Of a stretch of DNA of 7,710 bases, positions 1 to 7,489 are shown piece by piece. The stretch is from JBEVMS01 sp040508515 (GTDB lineage: Bacteria; Pseudomonadota; Gammaproteobacteria; Xanthomonadales; Rhodanobacteraceae): contig JBEVMS010000146.1 of the NCBI GenBank assembly GCA_040508515.1, forward strand, positions 1 through 7,710, read 5' to 3'. The notes beneath the pieces were generated by a model. That model was not told where the DNA came from. It made no database searches and worked only from the letters and a program-made list of their open reading frames with translations. The translations under genes were made by a program, and so were the position numbers. Positions within the stretch are counted from its first letter, which is position 1; every line of letters starts with the position of its first letter.

Positions 1-3000
1 TTGCCGCTGGATCGCGAATCGATCGTTGAGGCCGAGCAGTTCATGCGCTGGCTGGCCGACGACAACTTTACCTTCCTGGGCTACCGCGAGTACGTGGTGG
101 CCGAAAGCGACGGCGAGCAGGTGCTGCGTGCCAGCAGCGAGAGTGGCCTAGGTATCTTGCACAAGCGCGAGCGCTCGCTGGCACCGCGTTCGCTGCGCAG
201 CCTGATCGCCACCGAATTGCCACAGTCCGGTTCGACCGACGCGATCATCCTGACCAAGACCAATGCGCGCTCGCAGGTACACCGCGCCGGGCACATGGAC
301 TACATCGGTGTGCTCAAGTTCGACGCCGCCGGCAAGCCGGTGGCCGAGCAGCGATTCCTGGGCCTGTTCTCCACCAACGCCTATATGGCGCGCCCGCAGG
401 ACGTGCCGCTGGTACGTCAGAAGGTCGAAGCGGCGCTGGCGCGCTCGGAGCTCAAGCGTGATTCGTACTCGGGCAAGTCGCTGCGGCATATCCTGGAAAG
501 CCTGCCGCGCGACGAGCTGTTTCAGAGCAGCGAAGATGAGCTCTACAGCACCGCCATTGGCATTCTGGAGTTGCGCCAACGTGCGCGCACGCGATTGTTC
601 GTAAGGCGCGATCGTTACGGCCGCTTCTTCTCTTGCCTGGTATTCGTGCCGCGGGACCGTTTCAGCACCGGCGTGCGCGAGCGCATCGAGGTGTTGCTGC
701 GCGACGCGCTGCAGGGCGATGAGGTCGATTCGGCCGTGCTGATGGGCGAAGCCGCGCTTGCGCGCTTGCACGTGGTGGTGCGGCCCAAGGTTGGCGTGCA
801 TCCCGATTACGACCTGGCGACCCTGGAGCAGGGCATCACCACTATCGTGCGTAACTGGCACGACGATGTACGCGACGCGCTGGTACGCCGGTTGGGCGAG
901 CACGAGGGCGTGGTGTTGACCCATCGCTTCGTCAAGGCGCTGCCGGCCGGTTATGTCGAGGACGTCAGCCCCGATGTCGCCGCCGAGGATGTGCACCAGC
1001 TGGCGCTCCTCAAGGGTGAGGATGCGGTGCGGATGTCGTTCTACCATCCGTTGCAGCGTCCGCAGACGCTGCGCTTCAAGGTCTATCGGGCCGGTGGCGA
1101 CATCGCGCTGTCCGAAGTCTTGCCGCAGTTGGAGAACCTGGGCTTGCGCGTGCTCACCGAGTACGTCTACGACGTGCGCTTGAGCGATAGCACGTTGCAC
1201 ATCCAGGATTTCGAAGTGCAACCAGTGGGTGATTTGGCCTTCACGGTGGAGCAGGTCGGCTCGCTGTTCGAAGATGCCTTCGAGCAGATCTGGCGCGGCC
1301 ATGCCGAGAGCGACGGCTTCAACCGATTGATTCTCGGCGCCAAGCTCAGTTGGCGTCAGGTGGCGATGCTGCGCGGCTACTGCAAGTACTTGTTGCAGGC
1401 CGGCGTGGCGTTCTCGCAGAGCTATATGGAAGACGCGCTCAACCGCTATCCGGCGATCGCCGGCTTGCTGGTGGAGCTGTTCCTGGCTCGCTTCGATCCC
1501 CGTCGCGAAGCACTCGGGGCGGAAGAACTCAAAGCCGCGGGTGCCACCTTGGCCGGCGAGATGCAGGCATTGATTCCACAGCGCGTTCAGCAGGCGCAGC
1601 CGCAGTTGGTGCAGACCCTGGTCGATGCGCTGTCGCTGCCGCGCGGCGAGCAGATCGCAGCGGTGGAGCGTGCCATCGGCGTGCTGCTGGAAGACGTCGC
1701 CAGCCTGGATGAAGACCGCATTCTGCGCAGCTTCAAGGCGGTGATTCGGGCCACGTTGCGCACCAGCTTTTTCCAGCAGTGGGAGGGGCAGTTCCGCCCC
1801 TACATCAGCTACAAATTCGATTCGCACCTGGTACCGGAGCTGCCCAAGCCGGTGCCGTATCGCGAAATCTTCGTCTGCGCGCCGCGCGTGGAAGGCATTC
1901 ACATGCGCTTCGGGCCGGTCGCGCGCGGCGGCTTGCGCTGGTCCGACCGCCGCGAGGATTTCCGCACCGAAGTGCTTGGCCTGGTCAAGGCGCAGATGGT
2001 CAAGAACACGGTGATCGTGCCGGTCGGCTCCAAGGGCGGATTTTTCGTCAAGCGCGCGCCGGTGGGCGGCGATCGCGACGCCCAACTGGCCGAGGGTATC
2101 GCCTGCTACCGCATGTTCATCGCCGGCTTGCTGGACATCACCGACAACCTGGTCGAGGGCGCGGTGGTGGCGCCGCATGAGGTGGTGCGGCACGATCAGG
2201 ACGATCCCTACCTGGTGGTCGCCGCCGACAAGGGCACTGCAACCTTCTCGGACATCGCCAATGCGATCTCCATCGAGCACGGTTTCTGGCTGGGCGACGC
2301 GTTCGCCTCCGGCGGCTCCAACGGTTACGACCACAAGGGCATGGGCATTACCGCCAAGGGCGCGTGGGAATCGGTCAAGCGCCACTTCCGGGCGCAGTCG
2401 CGCGATATCCAGACGCAGGATTTCAGCGTAGTCGGCGTCGGTGACATGTCTGGCGACGTGTTCGGCAACGGCATGCTGCTGTCGCGGCATATCCGCCTGC
2501 TGGCCGCGTTCGATCATCGGCATATTTTCCTGGACCCCAATCCGGATACCGCCGCCTCCTTCGTCGAGCGCACGCGTCTGTTCAAGCTGCCGCGTTCGAG
2601 CTGGGACGATTACGACAAGTCGCTGATCTCAACCGGCGGTGGTGTGTACCCGCGCAATGCCAAGGCCATAGCCATCTCGACCGAGGTGCGCGTGGCGCTG
2701 GGGTTGCGTCCCGACGTTACCCAGCTTTCGCCCAACGAATTGCTCAGCGCGATCCTCAAGGCACCGGTGGATCTGCTCTGGAATGGCGGCATTGGCACCT
2801 ACGTCAAGGCCGCCAGCGAAACGCATGCCGAGGTCGGCGACCGCGCCAATAACGCGCTGCGTGTCAACGGCAGTGAGTTGCGCTGCAAGGTGGTGGGCGA
2901 GGGCGGCAATCTGGGCATGACCCAGAAGGGCCGCATCGAGGCGTCCCAGCTCGGCGTGTTGCTCAACACGGACTTCATCGACAACTCCGCCGGCGTGGAT

Positions 3001-4323
3001 ACCTCCGATCACGAGGTCAATATCAAGATTCTGCTCGACGACGCCGTGCAACGTGGCGAGTTGAACTCCGAGCAACGCAACGCCCAGTTGGCCGCGATGA
3101 CCGACGAGGTCGGCCAGTTGGTGTTGTGGGACAACTATCGGCAGAACGTGGCGATCACCGTGATGGAGCACCAGTCGGTCAAGCGGCTGGGGTCGATGGC
3201 GCATTTCATGCGCATTTTGGAGGGCGAGGGCTTGCTCGATCGCCAGGTGGAGAACCTGCCCAGCGAGGCGGAACTGGTCGAGCGCAAATCGCGCGGGCTG
3301 GGGCTGACTCGGCCGGAGCTGTCGGTGCTGCTGTCCTACGACAAGATTCGTCTGTTCCAGCAATTGCTCGACTCGGACGTGCCGGAAGATCCTTACCTGT
3401 CACGCGAGCTGGTGCGCTATTTTCCCAAGGCCTTGCACGAGCCTTACGCCGAGCATATGCAGCGGCATCGGTTGAAGCGCGAGATCATCGCCACCGCGGT
3501 AACCAACTCGACCATCAACCGGATGGGCGCCACCTTCATGATGCGCATGCAGGAGGACACCGGGCAGGGACCGGCGGCGATCGCCAAGGCCTACACCGCG
3601 GCGCGCGAAATCCTTGATGCCCGCGAGCTGTGGGGGCAGATCGAAGCGCTGGACGGCCAAGTGGCCGAGGCGACCCAGATTGACGCGATCCTGCAAATCT
3701 GGTCGCAGTTGCGTCATATGACGCGCTGGCTGCTCAACCGCCCGGCCGGGACGCTGGATATCGCCGCCAACGTGGAGCGCTATCAGGCCGGTGTGTCCTC
3801 GCTGCGCCAGCAACTGCCGCAAGTGCTAACGCCAACTGGGCAAGGCGACTTCGCCGCCAGCCAGGAAAAATGGGATGGCTTGGGCTTTCCCGCCGACTTG
3901 GCGCTTCGCCTGGCGCGCATGCCGGTGCTGCGCGCGGTGCTGGACATGGTTGAGGTGGCACGGGCCAGCGAGCAACCCATCGGCCAGGTGGCGCGGGTGT
4001 TCTACGAGTTGGGGGAGAAACTCGATCTGGAGTGGTTGCGCGGACAGATCGAAGCGCTGCCGGTGGAAGGGCACTGGCATGCACAGGCGCGTGGCTCGCT
4101 GTTGGATGAATTGAACATCCAGCACAGTCAGCTTGCCCTACAGGTACTGGTCGGCAGCCCGGGCAAGGATGGCAGCGCGGCGGTGTCCGCGTGGCTTGAG
4201 CGCGACGATGCCACGCTCAAGCACACCCGCGCGATGCTGGCGGAAATCCTGACGCAGAACGCCGACTACCCGATTGCCTCGGTGGCGATCCGACGGCTGG
4301 CACGGTTGGCCGCGACCAACTGA
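1..4323 (+). CDS. gdhB: NAD-specific glutamate dehydrogenase, large 180-kDa class (5' end outside window)
   Basis: Oxidatively deaminates L-glutamate to 2-oxoglutarate and ammonium with NAD+, a cytosolic catabolic step feeding the TCA cycle. The reading frame is open from base 1, so the first codon is read as internal Leu. The family is usually about 1,600 residues or more, so with 1,440 here roughly 200 N-terminal residues are missing. The visible N-terminal part includes WLADDNFTFLGYREY (about 17-31) and ACT-like regulatory segments (about 198-250 and 357-392), followed by helical linkers to about 600. The catalytic core has RGGLRWSDRREDFRTE (642-657), the lysine-containing segment K663-K684 with PVGSKGG (674-680), KGTATFSD (744-751), a dinucleotide-binding glycine motif GVGDMSGDVFGNG (812-824), WNGGIGT (927-933) and GEGGNLG (966-972). 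A long helical C-terminal domain follows. No frameshift or missing core motif was seen. Family assignment is very secure; the gdhB symbol follows Pseudomonas usage. Confidence 0.97.
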   Translation: MPLDRESIVEAEQFMRWLADDNFTFLGYREYVVAESDGEQVLRASSESGLGILHKRERSLAPRSLRSLIATELPQSGSTDAIILTKTNARSQVHRAGHMDYIGVLKFDAAGKPVAEQRFLGLFSTNAYMARPQDVPLVRQKVEAALARSELKRDSYSGKSLRHILESLPRDELFQSSEDELYSTAIGILELRQRARTRLFVRRDRYGRFFSCLVFVPRDRFSTGVRERIEVLLRDALQGDEVDSAVLMGEAALARLHVVVRPKVGVHPDYDLATLEQGITTIVRNWHDDVRDALVRRLGEHEGVVLTHRFVKALPAGYVEDVSPDVAAEDVHQLALLKGEDAVRMSFYHPLQRPQTLRFKVYRAGGDIALSEVLPQLENLGLRVLTEYVYDVRLSDSTLHIQDFEVQPVGDLAFTVEQVGSLFEDAFEQIWRGHAESDGFNRLILGAKLSWRQVAMLRGYCKYLLQAGVAFSQSYMEDALNRYPAIAGLLVELFLARFDPRREALGAEELKAAGATLAGEMQALIPQRVQQAQPQLVQTLVDALSLPRGEQIAAVERAIGVLLEDVASLDEDRILRSFKAVIRATLRTSFFQQWEGQFRPYISYKFDSHLVPELPKPVPYREIFVCAPRVEGIHMRFGPVARGGLRWSDRREDFRTEVLGLVKAQMVKNTVIVPVGSKGGFFVKRAPVGGDRDAQLAEGIACYRMFIAGLLDITDNLVEGAVVAPHEVVRHDQDDPYLVVAADKGTATFSDIANAISIEHGFWLGDAFASGGSNGYDHKGMGITAKGAWESVKRHFRAQSRDIQTQDFSVVGVGDMSGDVFGNGMLLSRHIRLLAAFDHRHIFLDPNPDTAASFVERTRLFKLPRSSWDDYDKSLISTGGGVYPRNAKAIAISTEVRVALGLRPDVTQLSPNELLSAILKAPVDLLWNGGIGTYVKAASETHAEVGDRANNALRVNGSELRCKVVGEGGNLGMTQKGRIEASQLGVLLNTDFIDNSAGVDTSDHEVNIKILLDDAVQRGELNSEQRNAQLAAMTDEVGQLVLWDNYRQNVAITVMEHQSVKRLGSMAHFMRILEGEGLLDRQVENLPSEAELVERKSRGLGLTRPELSVLLSYDKIRLFQQLLDSDVPEDPYLSRELVRYFPKALHEPYAEHMQRHRLKREIIATAVTNSTINRMGATFMMRMQEDTGQGPAAIAKAYTAAREILDARELWGQIEALDGQVAEATQIDAILQIWSQLRHMTRWLLNRPAGTLDIAANVERYQAGVSSLRQQLPQVLTPTGQGDFAASQEKWDGLGFPADLALRLARMPVLRAVLDMVEVARASEQPIGQVARVFYELGEKLDLEWLRGQIEALPVEGHWHAQARGSLLDELNIQHSQLALQVLVGSPGKDGSAAVSAWLERDDATLKHTRAMLAEILTQNADYPIASVAIRRLARLAATN

Positions 4324-4331
4324 AGTTCAGC

Positions 4332-4360
4332 GGGAGCGCCGTCGCAACGACGGCGTTCCC
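4332..4360 (+). terminator. Strong hairpin just after gdhB, candidate terminator
   Basis: Thirteen-base arms at 4332-4344 and 4348-4360 pair completely, with one G-U wobble, around a three-base loop (CAA). The stem starts 8 bases after the gdhB stop codon, where a terminator or a 3'-end stabilising structure would lie. No run of T follows, so it is not a textbook intrinsic terminator; it could also slow 3' exonucleases or attenuate read-through into nadK. Confidence 0.6.
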
Positions 4361-4363
4361 CAC

Positions 4364-4379
4364 GGTTGCGGTAGCAACC
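4364..4379. repeat. Second small inverted repeat after gdhB
   Basis: Perfect 6-base arms GGTTGC (4364-4369) and GCAACC (4374-4379) flank the tetraloop GGTA. It starts three bases after the larger hairpin and is followed by the mildly T-rich TCGTTGT. The two stems may act as a tandem terminator for gdhB. It ends just before the candidate nadK promoter, so a role there cannot be excluded. Confidence 0.4.
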
Positions 4380-4382
4380 TCG

Positions 4383-4413
4383 TTGTCAGTTGACGGTAGG
4401 CTTGCGCTACCAT
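4383..4413 (+). promoter_or_regulatory. Candidate nadK promoter, possibly leaderless
   Basis: A -35-like TTGTCA (4383-4388) lies upstream of GCTACC/TACCAT (4406-4413), with 17 or 19 bases between them depending on the -10 frame chosen. The -10 region follows a TG at 4403-4404, resembling an extended -10. If TACCAT is used, transcription would begin at or next to the A of the nadK ATG (4420), giving a leaderless mRNA. The match is only moderate and rests on inspection. Confidence 0.35.
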
Positions 4414-4419
4414 CGCCCG

Positions 4420-5187
4420 ATGTCATTACGCATAGCTTTTGCGGCCAGCGAAACGCCGCGCGCCCAAGCCGCCCGTGCCGCCCTGCAAGCCCGCTACGGT
4501 ACCTTCGACGCCAGCGAGGCGCAGGTCGTGGTCGCGCTTGGCGGTGACGGTTTCATGCTGCGCGCGCTGCATGCCTTTAATGCGCTGGACGTACCGGTGT
4601 ACGGCATGAAACTGGGCCGGGTGGGGTTTCTGATGAACCAGTACCTGGACGACGACCTGCCCGCACGCATCGACCGCGCGCAACCGGCGATCTTGCATCC
4701 GTTGACCATGACGGCGCTGGACGCCCACGGCATCGAACACACGCGCCTGGCCTTCAACGAGGTTTCGCTGCTGCGTCAGACCAATCAGGCGGCGCATATC
4801 GAGGTCAAGCTCAATGGCGCGGTGAAGCTCGATAACCTGGTTTGCGACGGCGTGCTGGTGGCCACCCCCGCCGGTTCCACCGCCTACAATTTGTCCGCCT
4901 ACGGACCGATCCTGCCGCTGGACGCCAACGTGCTGGCTTTGACGCCGATCAGCCCGTTCCGGCCGCGGCGCTGGCGCGGCGCGATCCTGCCGCATCGCAC
5001 CGTGGTGAGCCTGCACGTACTCGACCCGGACAAGCGCCCGATCAGCGCTACCGCCGATTTTCATGAGGTGCGCGACATCCGTCAGGTGACCATCGAGCAG
5101 TGCGTCGAACGCAGCGTGCATTTGCTGTTCGATCCCGAGCACAACTTGGAACAGCGCATCCTGGACGAGCAATTCGCCGCCAGTTGA
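4420..5187 (+). CDS. nadK: NAD kinase
   Basis: Phosphorylates the 2'-hydroxyl of the adenosine ribose in NAD+ to give NADP+, using ATP or polyphosphate, in the cytosol. The 255-residue product is shorter than the roughly 290 residues of E. coli NadK but has the family motifs: GGDG (41-44) with the catalytic Asp43, FNE (112-114) in the NAD-binding region, CDG around Asp143, and the glycine-rich TPAGSTAY (149-156), followed by a C-terminal beta-rich half containing TPISPF. The ATG at 4420 is preferred because MSLRIAFAAS begins the first beta strand; an in-frame TTG at 4390 would add ten residues read from the putative promoter. No Shine-Dalgarno sequence precedes the ATG. It lies 96 bases after gdhB, separated by hairpins, and 87 bases before the 5'-nucleotidase gene. 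Also known as ppnK. Confidence 0.95.
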   Translation: MSLRIAFAASETPRAQAARAALQARYGTFDASEAQVVVALGGDGFMLRALHAFNALDVPVYGMKLGRVGFLMNQYLDDDLPARIDRAQPAILHPLTMTALDAHGIEHTRLAFNEVSLLRQTNQAAHIEVKLNGAVKLDNLVCDGVLVATPAGSTAYNLSAYGPILPLDANVLALTPISPFRPRRWRGAILPHRTVVSLHVLDPDKRPISATADFHEVRDIRQVTIEQCVERSVHLLFDPEHNLEQRILDEQFAAS

Positions 5188-5274
5188 GCGTGCGGCGGCC
5201 GTTGTGGTGCGGCGGGGAGAACGCCTTGGGACCGTGGTAGATTCATTGACACCTCGCCGCCTTCGCTGACTCCG

Positions 5275-6207
5275 ATGCTGTTACCCGAATCCGCCGACGC
5301 CCACGATCCCGCCGCCGCGCGCGACAACCGCCTGGTGGTGGCGATTTCCTCGCGCGCGCTGTTCGACTTGGGCTCCAGCCACGAACTGTTCGAACGCGAC
5401 GGCTTGGATGCTTATCGCGCTTTTCAGATCGCGCATGAAGACGAGATCCTCAAGCCAGGTGTGGCGTTCCCGCTAGTGCAGAAACTGCTGGGGCTCAACA
5501 AGCTTGGCGGCGACGTGCCGCCGGTGGAAGTGATCCTGCTGTCGCGCAACTCCGGCGACACCGGCTTGCGCATCTTCAACGCGATCCAGCATTACGGCCT
5601 CTCGATCAGCCGCGCCGCCTTCACCAGCGGCGCGCCGACTTCTGACTACATCGCGCCGTTCAAGGCCGATCTGTTTCTCTCGGCCAATGCCGAAGACGTC
5701 GGCCGCGCGTTGGCCGCGGGTGTGGCCGCCGCCACTATCTTGCCCAGCACCGCGCCGCCGCGGGCGAGCGAACAATTGCGTATCGCCTTCGACGGCGATG
5801 CGGTGATCTTCGGCGACGAAGGCGAGCGCGTCTCGCGCGAAGAAGGGCTGCAAGCTTTTCATCGTAATGAAAGCGAACGCGCCGCCGAGCCGCTGTCGGT
5901 AGGCCCGTTCCAAGGATTTTTGACCGCGCTGCATCGCCTGCAATCGGCTTTCCCGGCGGAGAATTCCCCCATTCGCACTGCGTTGGTCACCGCGCGTTCT
6001 GCACCGGCGCACAAGCGGGTGATCCTGACGCTACGCCGCTGGGGGGTGCGTATCGACGAGGCGCTGTTCCTGGGCGGGCGCGACAAGGGACCGTTTCTGG
6101 ACGCGTTCGGGGCTGACATTTTCTTCGACGATTCACCCGCCAACGTGGAGTCGGCGCGCAAGCATGTGGCGACCGGCCATGTGCCGCATGGGGTCAGCAA
6201 CAGCTGA
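5275..6207 (+). CDS. 5'-nucleotidase, cytosolic cN-I type (HAD-like fold)
   Basis: Predicted to hydrolyse nucleoside 5'-monophosphates to nucleosides and phosphate in the cytosol; substrate preference cannot be read from sequence. The 310-residue protein belongs to the bacterial 5-nucleotidase family related to animal cN-I, which I recognise from VVAISSRALFDL (21-32) and the HAD-like motifs: DGDAV (173-177) with the likely nucleophile Asp173 and Asp175, VTAR (238-241), Lys271 in GRDKGPF, and FFDDS (283-287) with metal-binding Asp285/Asp286. No signal peptide or membrane segment is visible. The ATG at 5275 is the only plausible start near the conserved N-terminus; no Shine-Dalgarno sequence precedes it. 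A -10-like TAGATT (5238-5243) lies upstream without a good -35, and a perfect TTGACA (5246-5251) lacks a matching -10. It could be co-transcribed with nadK. The stop codon is embedded in a hairpin. Confidence 0.88.
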   Translation: MLLPESADAHDPAAARDNRLVVAISSRALFDLGSSHELFERDGLDAYRAFQIAHEDEILKPGVAFPLVQKLLGLNKLGGDVPPVEVILLSRNSGDTGLRIFNAIQHYGLSISRAAFTSGAPTSDYIAPFKADLFLSANAEDVGRALAAGVAAATILPSTAPPRASEQLRIAFDGDAVIFGDEGERVSREEGLQAFHRNESERAAEPLSVGPFQGFLTALHRLQSAFPAENSPIRTALVTARSAPAHKRVILTLRRWGVRIDEALFLGGRDKGPFLDAFGADIFFDDSPANVESARKHVATGHVPHGVSNS

Positions 6208-6210
6208 CCC
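6191..6210 (+). terminator. Hairpin overlapping the 5'-nucleotidase stop codon
   Basis: Perfect 8-base arms GGGTCAGC (6191-6198) and GCTGACCC (6203-6210) around an AACA loop. The TGA stop (6205-6207) lies inside the downstream arm. The position fits transcript-end formation or 3'-end protection, but no T-run follows, so intrinsic termination is uncertain. Confidence 0.45.
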
Positions 6211-6238
6211 AGCGCCGGAGAATCGCCAGGATGTTTTC

Positions 6239-6266
6239 ACGGCGCGCCTGGATGGCGGCGCGCCGT
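6239..6266. repeat. GC-rich 10-base perfect inverted repeat after the 5'-nucleotidase gene
   Basis: Arms ACGGCGCGCC (6239-6248) and GGCGCGCCGT (6257-6266) are exact complements around the 8-base loop TGGATGGC. It starts 31 bases after the stop codon and is preceded by TTTT (6234-6237) rather than followed by T residues. It is probably the main transcript-end structure for the 5'-nucleotidase unit; an operator role is less likely because it lies about 200 bases upstream of modE. Confidence 0.45.
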
Positions 6267-6311
6267 CTGCCGATGCCTGGTGGTTATCAGGCGCGGCAGT
6301 CATCGCTACCC

Positions 6312-6339
6312 CATGGCATTGCGCGTGGGAGATGCCATG
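6312..6339. promoter_or_regulatory. 8-base inverted repeat upstream of modE, candidate operator
   Basis: CATGGCAT (6312-6319) and ATGCCATG (6332-6339) are exact inverted copies with a 12-base spacer, so half-site centres are 20 bases apart, about two helical turns. This geometry suits a dimeric DNA-binding protein better than an RNA hairpin. The sequence does not resemble the E. coli ModE consensus, so the binding protein, if any, is unknown. Confidence 0.25.
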
Positions 6340-6405
6340 CACGGATCATCGACGGCGACGTGCGTGGCTAGCGGCCCGATGGCCACTCGCTTCACAACGT
6401 CGATG

Positions 6406-6415
6406 TGACATGTCA
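6406..6415. promoter_or_regulatory. 10-base perfect palindrome upstream of modE
   Basis: TGACATGTCA is its own reverse complement and ends 49 bases before the chosen modE ATG, just upstream of a -35-like TTGACT (6424-6429). Its position would suit an activator or repressor site. A single 10-base palindrome can occur by chance, so this is a weak call. Confidence 0.22.
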
Positions 6416-6464
6416 TGGAGCTTTTGACTTGCCAGCGCCCCCGGTCGATGCGGATGATAGGCAT

Positions 6465-7277
6465 ATGACTGCCGCCGACCATGCTCCCTTGCACGCCGCC
6501 CTGCTGATGCGGCGCGGCGATGATATAAAAGTCGGCACCGAGCGCATCGCGCTGTTGGCGGCGGTTGGTGAGCTGGGCTCGATTTCAGCCGCCGCCAAGG
6601 CTGCCGGGATCAGTTACAAATCGGCCTGGGACGCGATCCAGGCGCTCAATAATCTGTTTGCGCTGCCGCTGGTGCAGGCGCGTCCCGGTGGTCGTCAGGG
6701 CGGCACCGCGCAGGTGACCGAGCAAGGTCAGGCGGTGATTCGCGCCTTCCGCTTGCTGGAGAGCGAGCTGGGTCAGGCACTGGGTCTGTTCGAGCGGCGA
6801 CTGGCAAACGATTCGCCCAGCGCACTGCACCAACTGCTATGGGGCTTCAGTATGAAAAGTAGTGCACGCAATGCGCTGCGCGGCACGGTCGCGCGTATCC
6901 ATGCCGATACGGTCAATGCCGAAGTGGTGCTGCAGATTTCGGAGCAGGTGCAGATCGCCGCCGTGATCAGCCGGCACAGCCTGGATGCGCTGGAACTCGA
7001 TGTCGGCAGCAACGCGGTGGCGCTGATCAAGGCCAGCTTCGTGATCCTGGCCGCCGCCGATGAGGCCACGCGCACTTCGGCGCGCAACCAGCTTGCCGGC
7101 GTGGTGATCGAGCGCATCGACAGCGAGGTCAACAGCGAGATCACCCTGGAGCTGGACGCCGGAAAGACGCTCACCGCAACGCTCACCCACGCCAGTGCCG
7201 ACGCGCTCAAGCTCACCGTCGGTGCGCGCGCCTTGGCGCTGATCAAGGCATCGCATGTGATCCTGGTGGTGGAGTAA
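6465..7277 (+). CDS. modE: Molybdate-responsive transcriptional regulator ModE
   Basis: Cytosolic dimeric DNA-binding protein that senses molybdate and, in characterised relatives, represses molybdate uptake genes and activates some molybdoenzyme or cofactor genes. At 270 residues it is close to E. coli ModE (262). The N-terminal LysR-like winged helix spans about 20-125, with the helix-turn-helix near residues 38-63 (GSISAAAKAAGISYKSAWDA) and the wing motif GGRQGGTAQVTEQG (75-88). Two consecutive TOBE/Mop molybdate-binding domains follow (about 133-195 and 205-268). Each begins SARNxL and ends ALIKASxVIL, a clear internal duplication. The ATG at 6465 is chosen because it gives the usual N-terminal length; an in-frame GTG at 6405 would add 20 unlikely residues. 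There is no clear Shine-Dalgarno; a GATGAT hexamer (6453-6458) could be a -10 for a leaderless transcript. No mod transport genes are present in the window. It faces a convergent minus-strand gene. Confidence 0.93.
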   Translation: MTAADHAPLHAALLMRRGDDIKVGTERIALLAAVGELGSISAAAKAAGISYKSAWDAIQALNNLFALPLVQARPGGRQGGTAQVTEQGQAVIRAFRLLESELGQALGLFERRLANDSPSALHQLLWGFSMKSSARNALRGTVARIHADTVNAEVVLQISEQVQIAAVISRHSLDALELDVGSNAVALIKASFVILAAADEATRTSARNQLAGVVIERIDSEVNSEITLELDAGKTLTATLTHASADALKLTVGARALALIKASHVILVVE

Positions 7278-7489
7278 TTCCACCGGTTGGATCGATGGTT
7301 CATGGCGAGGGTGGCCGTCTTAAGCGTCGCGTCGCCAGGCCGGGCGCATTCGCCGACGCATGGCATACCGGGCCTTGTTGATGGCGCGGCGTGGCGGTTT
7401 ATGCCAAGCATTGTTCGTGACGCGCGGCGAGCGACGAGGGTTGTCGATACCATCGGTTGATGGGTGGCGGGTCGCCAGACAGCGTGCAA
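7278..7489. other. Convergent intergenic gap between modE and the minus-strand gene
   Basis: No convincing gene is present. Overlapping open frames here look like extensions of chance frames antisense to modE. The only structures seen are weak: TGGCATA (7361-7367) with its inverted copy TATGCCA (7400-7406) 32 bases apart, and a 5-base hairpin CCATC/GATGG (7450-7463). Neither resembles a strong intrinsic terminator for modE. Confidence 0.5.

Noticed and set aside
148..2523. Very long open frame (791 codons) on the minus strand opposite gdhB
   Set aside because: Its product is rich in His, Gln, Arg and Ala without recognisable motifs, as expected for an antisense frame in GC-rich coding DNA. 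The plus strand encodes continuous, well-conserved glutamate dehydrogenase motifs.
2629..3363. 244-codon open frame antisense to gdhB
   Set aside because: Same composition as other antisense frames and lying wholly within conserved gdhB catalytic sequence.
4426..5172. 248-codon minus-strand frame covering nadK
   Set aside because: It mirrors the nadK coding frame and shows no domain; nadK has intact kinase motifs.
5246..5251. Perfect TTGACA -35 hexamer before the 5'-nucleotidase gene
   Set aside because: No -10-like hexamer occurs 16-18 bases downstream; the matching position falls on the start codon itself.
6405..6464. GTG start giving ModE 20 extra residues
   Set aside because: The added residues are not typical of ModE N-termini and would overlap the palindrome and the likely promoter region.
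6773..7489. 238-codon minus-strand frame extending through modE into the downstream gap
   Set aside because: The part over modE is Ser/Ala/Thr-rich antisense translation, and the part in the gap has no recognisable features; ModE domains on the plus strand are complete.
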